Below are positions 34,167 to 45,339 of a DNA stretch of 64,000 nt, one piece after another (position 1 is the first letter of the stretch; each line of letters begins with the position of its first letter). The DNA is taken from contig JANAVB010031417.1 of NCBI GenBank assembly GCA_029216955.1, positions 24,534,331-24,598,330 of the forward strand, in the 5' to 3' direction. Origin of the DNA: Iris pallida (lineage: Eukaryota; Streptophyta; Magnoliopsida; Asparagales; Iridaceae). The notes beneath the pieces were generated by a model. The model was given only the letters and a program-made list of their open reading frames with translations. It ran no database searches and had not been told where the DNA came from. A program made the translations under genes and the position numbers.

Positions 34167-37100
34167 AAGCTGTCTCCTCCAACGAGATAGCAACAACTCA
34201 ATGCGATACTTCGTCGATCGGCTCGACGAAGAAGACGATGGTCGTACAATTCGACCAATCTGCTTACGAAGAAATGCTCAAGGCGAAGGAGGGCCGAACT
34301 GCTTCCTCCGCTCTTCCTGCTGCCAAGAAGACGGGACGCTCTGTCTATGTCCCCAAGTCTTCTTCGACAGCCCGAGATGTTCCTGTCACTTCTCACGTTG
34401 ACAAGAACACATCTTCAACTTCAACAAAGCACACTTCTGCTTCTCTGAACACGGCAACAGTGGCTTTTCCTAGTCACACTGACAAAGTTGGTTCTTTAAC
34501 CAAGTCAGCGTGTACAAGGAAAACCATCTCTGGACATGTCAAGGTCCCTTCTCCCTCTATTCTTACGACAGCAGTCGGCTCTTTAGCCATTGATGACTCT
34601 GAGCGTATGGCATTCAAAGGGCAGCGTACGGCAAAGGCAGCGTACAAAAGCCAACATCAGGCAGCGTACGCTGAGCCAAAGCCAGTGTATGCTAATAAAA
34701 AGGCAGCGTATGACCAGAAGTCCAAACTGAAGTCAGCGTATGCTAACAAATACAGTCCTTTGACTGTTTCTCAAAATCAGATTGGGGGTTCTCTTCCACA
34801 GAACATACAAATGATTCCCCCTCAACTTGTACATCTTGTGCCAACCAAGGAGAAAGACTCTTTAGTCAACTCCTCTACTCCTAAGGTCTTTACCTCTGGA
34901 GTTAATTTGACTAGTGCTCTTACTAGATCAAACAATGGAAAACGCCTTTTGGCTAATTCCTCCAAAGATGGATTATTACCGACTCCTAGTCGGAATAATA
35001 CTCATCTTCCTTATCTCAAAATTTCTCGGTCTGAGAAAGGCAAATTACAAGTATCCAAGACTGATATTAAAGTCAAATCTCCTACGGATCTTCGTAATAA
35101 GCTTAATCAGAATCGGTTCGGTTCCACTGAGACAAGTGTACTAGGCCCTGATGTTGAATATGCCAGGAACTATGTGGCTCAAATTAATCGGTCTCTATAC
35201 ACTCAAGAACCAAGAAGACAGAAGAACAAAAGACAAGTTTCTACACAGAAACTATCTTCCAATACTTCCCAATCTATCCCTACAGATCTCCGGGAATATT
35301 TACAAAACAAACGGAGAATCGACACTCCATCTGGCTATGACATTGCCCATATTCGCCATGAAAAGCATGGTTGTGACTTCCAACCTCGGGTTGTCATCCA
35401 ATGTTGTTGTTCACCAAAAAGACAATCTGTTTTCGAACGGATTCAATATGAACCAATGTTGGATGAAGATGAACCTCTTTATGCTTCTGTCAAACATGAC
35501 TTCCAGAAATATTGGGGGTAGCATACGGTCTGATGCTATATCAGACTCTGAAGATGGTGTTTATCTCGGCACTCGATCCAGGACCGGAGCCTTGACCAGA
35601 GCCTCTTCTTCTTCTCATCCAAGTGGTAATCCGGAGATCACAGAAGACTTCCTTGGAGAGTCCAATTTTTCAGTATTGACTCCTGTAAAAAGCCCTGGGA
35701 AAGATACTGATTCACACAGTGATGATTCAGAACAGACTGTTTCATCATCTATTCCTCGAATAATTACCACTTACATGGCAGAAAATGATCATGAACCTTC
35801 GACTAGCAATGAGGCTCATGAACAGAGGATTTCTTCTTTAGAACAACAATTGCGAGCTATGGCAGATACATTGAGTGCTATGCACACTCTAATGCAGGCT
35901 CAACAACAGACAGCACCACCAGTGGTATTGAATACCCCTGTTGTTCCAAACCCCGAACCCTCTACTATTCCGGGGGTACAATCTAATGTTCCTGTACAAA
36001 CCACCCCAAGTCACTCTGGAGCTGGGGGTGGTACATATGCTGCAGTCCCTCCTCCCAATTACACTCTACAAACCACAACTCCACAATCTTCGGGAGTTGT
36101 CTCTGAAGAATTGAAGAATCTCAAAACTCAATTCGAGGCATTCAAACAGAAGGATGGTTTACAAAGGTTAGGCATCAAACAACCTTATCCGATAGAATGG
36201 AAGCAGGTATCGTATCCACCAAAATACAAACCTCCGACCATCTCTTTCTATGATGGGACAACCTCCCCAAGTCAGTTCATTAATCATTTTGAAGTAATGA
36301 CTGATCAACTGCAACCAAATGACGCCCTCCTTACTCGGGTGTTCATTGGATGTCTCAAAGGAACGGCTTATGAATGGTATAGAAGTCTCCCTGACGGGTG
36401 TATTACTTCATTTGCCGGTTTCAAACAAATGTTCCTTGAACGATTCTACGAAGGGCTCAATGATATGACCATGTCGGCCCTCATAAGAATCAAACAGAAG
36501 AATAATGAGACCACTGAGGAATTCATTGAGAGATTCAGAAGAGAAGCCCTCAAAATGCCTCTTGGAACTCCCGATGCTGTTACGATCGACACTTGCAAGT
36601 CGAACCTTTTACCAATTATCAGCATGTGGACAGGGTCCACTCAGTTCCAAGATTGGCCTTCATTCATCGTCAGTGCCAAAGCTGCCGAAGTCAGTGCTGA
36701 GACCTTCAAGGGTCTGGGGGTACAAATAGCTTCCAAAGAATCAAATCAGAGTGCTAGCAATAGTACTCGACCCAACAGTCGCAAAGGGAAAGAAGCTCTT
36801 GAAGTCAATCTCCAAAATAGTAGTCAAGAGGTAAAGACTATCCAAGCTACTTCAGCTCCAACAAATCAACAACAGAGATCTCCTCGGCCGAAAGAAGAAT
36901 ATTCTTTCGATGATGACGATGTTCAGGACATCTTTGAATGCTTACTCAAAGGTAATAAGATTCAATTGCCAGAAATTAAAAAGCCTGATGAAGCCAATAA
37001 GACAGATCATCCAAAATACTGTCCATATCATAGAATGCTGGGTCATACAATCCGGTCTTGCTATGTATTAAAAGGGAAGATTCAAGAATGATTAAATCAA

Positions 37101-37530
37101 GAGCTGTGACATTAACACCCAAAGACAAAACAGTCACAGCAAATGTAATTTCAATGCAGTTCGGTGACTTCCCTCCCTTAATGGTGGAAAGTGGGATTGT
37201 TCCTATCCCTAAAGCAACTCTCGAAGTTATAAACATCCTACCAGCACAGAATGACGGACTTGTTCCTGTCACAACTAAGAAGGGAGAGATCATGTGGATT
37301 CATCCGGATTTAATGATGGAGTTTGAAACGTCTTCCTCTTCTCCTCGGAAGACTTCCTCATCTAAAAAGAAGCTCGGGAAGACTAAGTCATGCAATGTGA
37401 CTTCTAGTTTCACACCCGATTTTTATCTAACCTCTACTTTCATCTCAGCAGAAAATTCACTCCCTACGGAAATAAAATCTGTATCTCAATTTGAAGATAG
37501 GTACAAACCTGCTTTTCATCTATACAGTTC

Positions 37531-37664
37531 ACAATCTCGTGAATTAATGGCAAAGATGGGCTATGATCTAGCCACTGCTCCTGGGCTGAACTCAGGCGTA
37601 GGACTCCGAGCACCTTTTGCCCTCACTATGAGACATAATCAATCTCGTGTTGGTCTCGGCTTCT
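37531..37664 (+). other. G-patch-like segment 1, Tat-B only
   Basis: The encoded stretch runs ELMAKMGYDL, GLNSGVGLRAPF, then RVGLGF. It follows the G-patch layout (hydrophobics, MG-aromatic, GxGxG-like, terminal GLG-aromatic). It sits in an insert whose ends carry similar codons (KSCNVTS and KNCNMVS), as if duplicated in. Confidence 0.55.
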
Positions 37665-38260
37665 GGGACGAAGCCCTCATCAAACATAAAAGAACCAAAA
37701 ACAAGATGAAGAATTGCAACATGGTTTCGATAGATCCTGAACCAGAATCTGAAGTTGAAGTTCATGCTGGAACTCGGTCAGGAAAAATATATCTCAAAGA
37801 TTATGCTGACACTTCTGGAGAAACCTCTAATGTCCCTCCGGCTACAGCCCCAACACCAGTCTCTACTGAAGAACCTTCAAATGTTCCTGTCGAGACAGTT
37901 CCATCTAAACCAACAACAACTGACAAGGGCAAACAACAAGTCCGCTTCGACAAACCATTAAAGAAATCATCCCCTACAGGACTTGAAAAGCCTTATAATT
38001 TTGATATATTGGCTCAACTAGCCAATACACCAGCTAAATTGTCAATCTTCAAACTCTTATGTCTCTCTAAAGAGACTCGAGAAACTTTGAGTGAAGCACT
38101 GTTACAAGCAGAAACTTGCTTAACTCTCCTTAAGAAGTTGGAAACAGAACCTGTCTCTCACTGCCATAATGTATTGGAATTTATTCCAAACATTATCTTT
38201 ACGCAGGACGATATGCTGCTAGAGGATAATCGACATGATCGTCCTTTATATCATACATGA

Positions 38261-41200
38261 TATATTGATTCTATGAAGGTTGATCGTTTACTGATTGATC
38301 CAGGATCCGCTCTCAGTATTATGCCAAAGGCTATGTTAGATGCATTGAAGATACCTGTGCATAGTCTTTCCAGCACTATCACTACCATCTTGGGATTCAA
38401 TCAAGGAAAAAGTGAGCCTTTAGGCAAGATTCGCCTTAAATTTCAAATAGGCGATCTTCGTACTAAAGTTACTTTTTACATCATCGACAATCATGGTTGC
38501 TCGTACAATGCTCTATTGGGGAGACCTTTCTTGCATGAACATAATATTGTTCCTTCAACTCTTCATCAGTGCTTCAAATATGTTGATGATAATGGAGAGG
38601 TTCAAAAGGAAGTTGCAGATCTTTACCCATTCAAAGGAGTCGAAGCTTACTTCAATGACGCTCGCATGTACAAAGATGAATACTCGAAAGTCTTGCAAGC
38701 TATGGATAATGAAGATGAGACATCCAAAGTTGACACCTTTATTATTCCTGTAAAAGGGCGTATTACTCCTCCACAGTCTGTTAAAACATCTGAAGAAGGC
38801 TCACTGATAATTCCGGTCAGTGGACGTACTACTTCATCATCCACCCAAGGCTCACTGATAATTCCTGTCAGTGGACGTACTACTGCACCATCTTCCCAAG
38901 CTTCACAAGGCTCACTGATCATTCCTGTCAGTGGACTCATCACTTCCCCTCCATCTTCTCAGGCTAGATCAGATACTCTAGTCATTCCAGTCAGTGGACG
39001 CATTACTTATCCATGGTCTTCTTCAAGGGAGCTCACCTCTTCTGAGCCTTTTGTTATCGATCTTAATCGAAACAAAAATTCTAACTGTTCTTCTTCTTCC
39101 CCCTTTGTCATTAATCTGACTAAGTCTGATAAGGCTCAGCCTTCTGTTGTAAATACAGCATCTAGTATTAATGAAGCATCTCCTTTGCAGTATATTGATG
39201 TTTGTAGTTATGTACAAAGTTATTTACAATTGCTGGATAGCTTAGAGCCACTAACTATAGGGGTTGTTCAAGCTCTTCATACAGATGTATCATTAGACTC
39301 TATACAGAAATCATACTTTGTGGTCCCCAGTCGAAAGAAGGGAGAAAATCCAATATTTTTCTATAAAGGACCTCACAATCCTCCTAATCTGGAGGAGGAT
39401 GATATAAATGACGATACTGGAAGATTACAGCTACGTCGCTACAGTCAGCAATCCAAAAATATCATCAAGAATATGGGTTATGATTTCAGAACCGGTCTTA
39501 ATGGAAAAGGAAGAAGAATGCCTGTTCGAATTCCTCCATTAAAATACGGAAGGACAAAATGTGGTTTAGGTTACATTGCTCCCACCCCTTTTATCAACAT
39601 AGTTCATGAAGAGTCAAAATTCAATAAAGACGAACAATCTGAAGATGAACGATCTGAGTCTTCTGATTCCCTTTCTTGGGATTCTGATACGAGTATTGGC
39701 AATCTTCATCGCTCTATTTTATCCATCAATATGGTCTCTGTTGATGGCCCACAAGAAAATGGTAAAGATGAGGATGATTTTGAAATATCACCTGAATCAG
39801 AACAATGGGCTCAAAGATTAGATAATCAATGGGAATTCAGGTTCGAACAGAGGGAACCTCCTACTGAAGATAAACTGATCCAAATTGATGTTGGTGAAGA
39901 AGGTTCCCCTAAAACAATATTCATCAGTGAGAGTCTTTCAGAAACAGATAAGCAAGATATGATCAAGCTTATTCATGATTACATCGATGTCTTCGCCTGG
40001 AGTTACGAGGATATGCCAGGACTAGATCCGAAGATTGCAATGCACAAGCTTAATATTATGCCAAATGTTAAACCGGTCAAACAATAACAGCGACGATTTC
40101 ATCCAGACATTATGGATGCAATTGAAGCTGAAGTCAACAAGCTTATGGCTTCCGGATTTATCAGAGAGGAACAACATCCTGAATGGGTGGCTAACATCGT
40201 TCCTGTCCTTAAAAAGACTGGCAAGATCCGAGTCTGTATAGACTTCGTGATCTCAATGCGGCTTGTCCTAAAGACGAGTTTCCTCTTCCAATTACTGATG
40301 TCATGATCGATAACACATGTGGTTTCGAACGAATGTCATTCATGGATGGGTATTCGGGGTATAATCAAATCAAAATGTTTCCAGATGATGAAAAACACAC
40401 TTCTTTCAGAACACCGATCAGTACATATTGTTATACAGTGATGCCGTTTGGTCTCAAAAATGCAGGAGCAATATATCAACGAGCAATGAGCACTATATTC
40501 CGTGAACATCTCCGGAAAATAGTCGAATGCTATGTTGATGATATTGCAGTCAAAATTCGACGAAAGGAGGATCATATCCAAGATTTGAAGACTATATTTG
40601 ATTTAATGCGTCAGCATCAACTTAAAATGAACCCTACTAAGTCCTTCCTAGGCGTCTCTAGTGGTAAATTTCTCGGCTTCGTCATTACCGCTAAAGGTAT
40701 ACACGTGGATCCCGAGAAGATCAAAGCCATCCAAGAGATGCGTCCTCCACGCACCTTAAAAGCGCTACGAGGATTTCAAGGGAGGATTGCTTATATCAGG
40801 AGATTCATTTTCAACTTATCAGGACGCTGCAGACCATTCCACAAACTTCTGAAAAAAGGTGTATCTTTCATCTGGAACGAAGAATGTCAAAAAGCATTTG
40901 ACGACATCAAACAGTACCTCATGAACCCTCCAGTTTTGGTATCTCCCGTCTCGGGAATACCATTTCTCCTATATTTTGAGCTATGGATCATTCTCTTGGT
41001 GCATTACTCGCCCAGAAAAATAAAGATGGTCATGAACAGGCCATTTATTATCTCAGTCGCACAATGACAGGCGCTGAACCGCGTTATTTTCCAATCGAGA
41101 AAGAATGCCTAGCATTAATGTTTGCTGTTCAGAAAATGCGACATTATATTATCGGTCAGACGATTCACGTCATTTCCAGAGTGAATCCACTCAGGATTAT

Positions 41201-41285
41201 GATGAAGAAACCCGGTATTCTCAACTCTAGACTTGCTAATTGGGGAATCTTGTTAGCCCAATACGACATGCATTATATTCCTTAG
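38261..41285 (+). pseudogene. pol: Tat-B pol part 1: protease, linker, RT, RNase H
   Basis: Protease LIDPGSALSIMP is near 38290. The linker has four or five IIPVSGR-type repeats (38740-39010) and SSEPFVIDL and SPFVINL units, then a G-patch-like stretch (39450-39575, NMGYDFRTGLNGKGRR ... CGLGYIAP). RT carries FMDGYSGYNQIKM and catalytic CYVDDIAVK. RNase H follows (ALLAQKNKDGHEQAIYYLSR). Breaks are TAA at 40085 (a Gln codon in Tat-A), a one-base deletion near 40247, a frameshift near 40980 and TAG at 41283 (Gln in Tat-A). The reaction is reverse transcription of element RNA. Confidence 0.85.
38740..39130 (+). repeat. IIPVSGR-type peptide repeats in the Tat-B pol linker
   Basis: The DNA and peptide repeat units read (S)LIIPVSGRTT and occur about five times, followed by SSEPFVIDL and SPFVINLTK. 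Tat-A has one IIPVKGR unit and an expanded set of VIDL units at this place. The two families therefore amplified different members of the same motif set. Confidence 0.75.
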
Positions 41286-43280
41286 AAGTCGGTTAAAGGA
41301 CAGGCTCTTGCTGATTTTCTAGCAGCTCATGCAGTCCCAGAAGATTCTAAATTATATGATGAGATTTCCGATGAAGTTCTGGATTCAAATATGGTTTCTG
41401 AAGAAGTTCCTACCTGGCGTCTATTCTTTGATGGAGCATCTAGAATAGGTTCTAACGGCGATATTGTCGCTGGAGTTGGAAATGTTCTTGTTTCCCCAGA
41501 GGGATTAACTATTCAGAGGGCTTATTCTCTGGATCAATCATGTTCAAATAATGTTGCAGAATATAATGCGTTGCTCATTGGTCTTCAACTCGCTAAACAT
41601 CTGGATGTTCAATATTTAGAAGTTTATGGAGACTCTAAGCTTATCATCAATCAGATCAGAGGAACGTATGAAGTTCGTCATCAAGATTTGATACCTTATC
41701 ATCGAACAGCACTCTCTATGGCCTCCTCCTTTGAAGGTTTCTTTATTGAACATGTTCGACGAGCCTATAATGTAGAAGCTGATGCTTTGGCTAATCTTGC
41801 TGCTGTATTAGCCATACCAATCAGACGTCAGCAAGTGATAGTGGTTTATAACCGAGAACTATTCTGCGTTGAAAATAATCTGGCTTTGGCTTTTCTCCAT
41901 AATCCAGACGAAGATTCTCTCAACTTTGATACTGAATTAAAGTTTGACAAAGTGTCCTTGTCTTTTTCCGATTCTACTATGGAATATGTCTTTTCTAACA
42001 AAATAGACACCGTAACTGAAGACTGGAGACGTCCATTTCTGGACTTTGTGTTGTATGACATACTTCCTGATAACCCGAGTGAAGCAGCATCTATCCGGCG
42101 CCGGTCTCTCAGATTCTATTATAATCATATTACGAAGACACTATATCGTCGAGCCTATGATGGTCTTCTCCTTCGATGCATCGCTGGTGAAGAAGCACAA
42201 CAGATAATCCGTGAAGCACATGATGGCGTCTGCGGAGCTCACCAGCCAGGTCCAAAACTTCAAGATCGTATCCGACGTATGGGTTATTATTGGCCCACGA
42301 TGGTAGCTGATACCATTCAATATGCTCGGAAATGTAAAGCCTGTCAAATTCATGCAGACTTTATCCATCAACCATCGGAGTTCTTACACCCAACAGCGGC
42401 ATCATGGCCCTTTGAAGCTTGGGGCATGGACGTCATCGGTCCTATCAATCCACCATCATCAAAAGGATATCGGTTTATTCTAGCAATAACTGATTACTTT
42501 TCTAAATGGGCTGAAGCAATCCCGTTATCTGAAGTCAAGACTTCTAATGTTATCAACTTTGTCAAACATCATGTCATCTATCGATTTGGTGTTCTTCGGC
42601 GTATTATCCATGATAATGGACCACAGTTCGTCAGCCAGAAATTTACTCAATTCTGTGATGATCATCGGATTAATAATCTGGCTTCTACAGCATATAATCC
42701 AGCAGCCAATGGACTAGCAGAAGCTTTCAACAAAACAATCATCAAACTCTTGAAAAAATTCGTTTCTTCCAATAAACGTAACTGGAGTGAGAAGCTTGGT
42801 GAATGTTTATGGGCTTATCGTACCACAGTTCGCAATGCGACCGGATGTACACCTTTCTCTTTGGTATATGGGTGTGAAGCTGTTCTTCCCCTCGAGATAC
42901 AAATTCCTTCCTTGAGAGTTGCAATCTCCAATGAATTTACAACAGAGAATAATGATCGACTTCGACTTCAAGAGCTGGAAGCTTTAGATGAAAAGCGATT
43001 GTATGCGCAACAAAATATCGAGCTATATCAAGCCCGAATCTCAAAAGCTTTTAATCGGAAAGTCAAAGTCAGAATATATCAGAAGGGAGAATTGGTCCTT
43101 ACTGTCAGACGTCCGATGACCATGACACATATGAGCAAAGGCAAATTTGACGCGAAATGGGAAGGCCCATTCGTAGTAAACAAAGTCTTCTCTAATGGAG
43201 CATATCAGCTTGCCTCTATGGACGGGAAAGTCACGATGATGCCTATCAATGGCAAATTCTTAAAGAAATATTATGTATAA
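41286..43280 (+). CDS. pol: Tat-B pol part 2: archaeal-type RNase H and integrase (open)
   Basis: This is an uninterrupted stretch to the stop at 43280, continuing the frame upstream of the TAG at 41283. Counting residues from the ATG at 41391, the second RNase H has FFDGAS (Asp 14), an AEYNAL glutamate, a GDSKL aspartate and an ADALA aspartate. It follows the ordinary RNase H, which is the hallmark of the Tat lineage. Integrase has the HHCC finger (REAHDG ... CKACQ) and the triad Asp 347, Asp 408, Glu 444, with 35 residues between the last two. The C-terminus (MSKGKFDAKWEGPFVV) is the usual GPF/Y-type DNA-binding part. In the element it would be released from the longer polyprotein, so it is not an independent gene. 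Confidence 0.85.
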   Translation, partial: KSVKGQALADFLAAHAVPEDSKLYDEISDEVLDSNMVSEEVPTWRLFFDGASRIGSNGDIVAGVGNVLVSPEGLTIQRAYSLDQSCSNNVAEYNALLIGLQLAKHLDVQYLEVYGDSKLIINQIRGTYEVRHQDLIPYHRTALSMASSFEGFFIEHVRRAYNVEADALANLAAVLAIPIRRQQVIVVYNRELFCVENNLALAFLHNPDEDSLNFDTELKFDKVSLSFSDSTMEYVFSNKIDTVTEDWRRPFLDFVLYDILPDNPSEAASIRRRSLRFYYNHITKTLYRRAYDGLLLRCIAGEEAQQIIREAHDGVCGAHQPGPKLQDRIRRMGYYWPTMVADTIQYARKCKACQIHADFIHQPSEFLHPTAASWPFEAWGMDVIGPINPPSSKGYRFILAITDYFSKWAEAIPLSEVKTSNVINFVKHHVIYRFGVLRRIIHDNGPQFVSQKFTQFCDDHRINNLASTAYNPAANGLAEAFNKTIIKLLKKFVSSNKRNWSEKLGECLWAYRTTVRNATGCTPFSLVYGCEAVLPLEIQIPSLRVAISNEFTTENNDRLRLQELEALDEKRLYAQQNIELYQARISKAFNRKVKVRIYQKGELVLTVRRPMTMTHMSKGKFDAKWEGPFVVNKVFSNGAYQLASMDGKVTMMPINGKFLKKYYV

Positions 43281-43658
43281 ATAATATTTTCATTACTCCC
43301 CAGCAAGTGTAAAATCAAAAATTTATTCTTCTCTACAAAAGCTATTTCGATGTCGTTATCCCCAGCGGAAACTGATATTCTACCATGTATCATTTTCCCA
43401 GAGAATTTGATATTTTGTCTTATTAGATTCCCAGTAGATTTAATAAAGATCTTGTATAAAAAATCATGTCCATATCACCTCTAAATTTTCTATCTCAGTA
43501 TGTACCATATTCTATGAGAATGATATCTCGTCCTTTTGATTTCTGAGTCTAAAGATCAGTGAATAAAGGCAAAATAATATAAAGTAGGAAGGATACATCA
43601 TAAACAAAGTTTCCTTAAACAGAGTTTATTTGAGACAAATTCTTCAAGAAATACATCA
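43281..43658. other. Tat-B noncoding stretch after integrase
   Basis: AT-rich sequence between the pol stop and the end of the first antisense gene. It starts ataaataatatttt just after the pol stop. It would hold the 3' UTR of the antisense transcript. No frame or repeat is recognised. Confidence 0.5.
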
Positions 43659-43955
43659 TCATGGAAGATCACTGGTATCCCTTTCGTACTTGGGATGAGG
43701 ACCACATACATAATTAGTAAAAGAATTGAATACATCCTTTCCTGACCGCACCAAGAACTGACAGGCAGCCAGCCTCATTGCTTCTTCTTCTTCAGTTTCT
43801 CCTTGTTCGACCAGGAAATCCAAGATATCTTTCGGCAGCTTGGGAGCAGACAAGCTTTCACCCGTCTCCTTCTTTCGTGGAGTCGAATGCTCTTTAGCAT
43901 TTTCATCGACTTTGGAGACGACTTCGGTTTTCTTCGTGTTCTCTTCGGAAGACAT
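43659..43955 (-). CDS. Antisense ORF 1 of Tat-B, conserved in Tat-A
   Basis: It encodes 98 residues from ATG 43955 (MSSEENTKK). The frame extends 13 codons further up, but a perfect TATA box at 44004-44012 fits the inner start. The protein has a charged N-terminus, then LPKDILDFLVEQGETEEEEA and FLVRSGKDVFNSFTNYV. Tat-A carries a clear homologue at 55326-55661 with the same order (PRDILDFLLEPGKTEEEE, FLVGFSKDVLDTFADYV). Extra ORFs in antisense orientation are known from Tat-lineage elements, but the function is unknown. It is intact, unlike gag-pol. Confidence 0.75.
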   Translation of the reverse strand: MSSEENTKKTEVVSKVDENAKEHSTPRKKETGESLSAPKLPKDILDFLVEQGETEEEEAMRLAACQFLVRSGKDVFNSFTNYVCGPHPKYERDTSDLP

Positions 43956-44003
43956 TTTGAATAAAAGAGAATAATGTGTGATCCTTCTACTCAAAGAGAT
44001 GCT

Positions 44004-44012
44004 CTATTTATA
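44004..44012 (-). promoter_or_regulatory. TATA box of antisense ORF 1 (Tat-B)
   Basis: On the minus strand it reads ctataaatagagc, 49 bp upstream of the ATG. Tat-A has the same sequence and spacing at its homologous ORF. Confidence 0.75.
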
Positions 44013-44070
44013 GGCATATATTTGCCAGAATTAAAGGAACGTGTCTTTTCCCGATATTCATTTATTAATA

Positions 44071-44125
44071 CTTGACGGTTCATCCGTGCATTTATTATAT
44101 TCATCCGATGGTTCGTCTGTTCATA
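44071..44125 (-). promoter_or_regulatory. Degenerate upstream repeats of antisense ORF 1
   Basis: Two diverged copies of a ttgacggttcatccgt-type unit (plus-strand reading) lie just beyond the TATA box of the antisense gene. The same unit forms five clean 30-bp repeats at the equivalent place in Tat-A (55741-55882). Confidence 0.6.
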
Positions 44126-44670
44126 ATCTTCTATCGATTGGAATTCGTTATCTTTCACATTTTCCTAACCTTTGACCTCTGTATAAATACAAATCTGACT
44201 TTCTTTTTTGAGTCTTTACATCCTATCACGTCCATATTACCTCTGATGGTATTGTACACTCTAAAAAAAAGAAATCAAGATTTCTATTTATCATGTTCTT
44301 TTTACATCCAGAGAGATACAAAATTACTTCAGATAAAGAAGATTTATCATTTCCATTATCATATTTTCATAAAAAGTCTATTACATTTCTTAGACTTTCA
44401 TACAAATCATAATGGAAATCTATTACAAATCTTGGATTTTCATTCTATGTACAACTGAGATCTATTTCTTCTTGGATCTTCTCTGGTAATCTCGTTGTTT
44501 GTGGCAATTCCTGGGTGTCCAGCAGGAATCAAACTCTGGTCTTATCTCTCAGACGAGAGGAGAACCACAGAGTATGGCAACACGATGGCGTGTTGCTGCC
44601 AATACAGCGCGTGGAGGAACGGCGGCACCTCAAGCAGATAGGAATGTATCCAAACCTTGGGATACAATTC
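44126..44670. other. Tat-B 3' noncoding stretch between antisense genes
   Basis: AT-rich up to about 44480 and more balanced afterwards. It would contain the upstream region of antisense ORF 1 and the 3' UTR of the spliced antisense gene. No convincing frame on either strand. Confidence 0.4.
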
Positions 44671-45122
44671 CTAGTTCTGCCGTGAAAGGAACTCTACTAC
44701 CCGATTTCTCGGGGTAGAGTTGACTCCACCATCCAACTCTCGTGTATAAAGGCTCTTCCTACCATCTGAGGAAGACCCTTCTATCCCACGAAGAGTTCTG
44801 AGTTGTCTGATGTACGCGTCAAAAGCGTATGAGCTCCCTGATGTAGATGTCAGAAGAACATTGTCCACAGCATTCATATCACCAATGCCAGTTCTGAAGA
44901 AGGTTTTCAGCCAAAATTCTGCAAGAAACAGTAAAGAAAAATCAGTCAACAGAAACTGGCCAAGCAAAGACAGATGCATTCTGTTCATTTCGGGAAGATG
45001 ATTTTGTCCTTAGCAAACAAAAAATTCGATGCGTGTATATTGAACTTACCGCTGAGTTTGCTGCTAAAGATTGACAGATCCATGTCTGGTAGCGTGCACA
45101 GAGATTTGACATCAGACAACAT
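44671..45122 (-). CDS. Antisense gene 2 of Tat-B, apparently two exons
   Basis: Exon 1 is 45122-45050 (ATG, 24 codons plus one base) and ends in G/GTAAGT. A 131-nt AT-rich intron (45049-44919) follows, ending in a pyrimidine tract and TTGCAG. Exon 2 is 44918-44671, ending TAG. The junction is in phase and gives 106 residues. The exon 2 frame alone has no good start. The C-terminal half contains YAFDAYIRQLRTLRGIEGSS and a basic end. I recognise no family. A TATA-like box lies at 45210-45219, and beyond it a cluster of agcgta/tacgct motifs. The gene is intact. It is not seen in Tat-A, where this region is absent. Confidence 0.55.
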
Positions 45123-45209
45123 GTCTTTCCTATTTCCTTCTCATAGAAAATTCATTCTCAGAAGAGAGGAAGAAGAATGGGAAGATGAGTTTGCGTGGAG
45201 TTCATCCAT

Positions 45210-45219
45210 CTATTTAAAG
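45210..45219 (-). promoter_or_regulatory. TATA-like box of antisense gene 2
   Basis: On the minus strand it reads ctttaaatag, 88 bp upstream of the ATG. It is weaker than the boxes of the other antisense genes. Confidence 0.45.
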
Positions 45220-45339
45220 TAAGGAGCATAAACCTATTCTTGGAAAGGATCCGCATGAATAGCGCTCGTAAACGTGGAATGAATGACACGTGTACTTTGG
45301 AAACCAGCACAGCCTTGGAAATATTCAAAGAGTGCTTTC

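Larger units (their letters stand above)
34136..38260 (+). pseudogene. gag: Tat-B gag
   Basis: The frame opens at ATG 34136 inside the LTR and reads through the primer site. The low-complexity N-terminus is encoded by agcgtatg-type repeats (34500-34745). One extra base near 35491-35494, relative to Tat-A and Tat-C, shifts the frame. A coiled-coil start (EQRISSLEQQLRAMADTL), capsid core (SPSQFINHFEVMTDQL, MWTGSTQFQDW) and zinc motif (YCPYHRMLGHTIRSCY) follow to a stop at 37089, where the frame shifts again. The next part carries a ~110-codon segment absent from Tat-A and Tat-C, with a G-patch-like stretch (37531-37664). It ends at TGA 38258, which replaces a Gly codon (GGA) of Tat-A. Confidence 0.85.

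Noticed and set aside
44072..44458. 128-codon plus-strand ORF in the Tat-B 3' region
   Set aside because: It is phenylalanine/isoleucine-rich from AT-rich DNA, overlaps the antisense promoter repeats and has no homologue in Tat-A.
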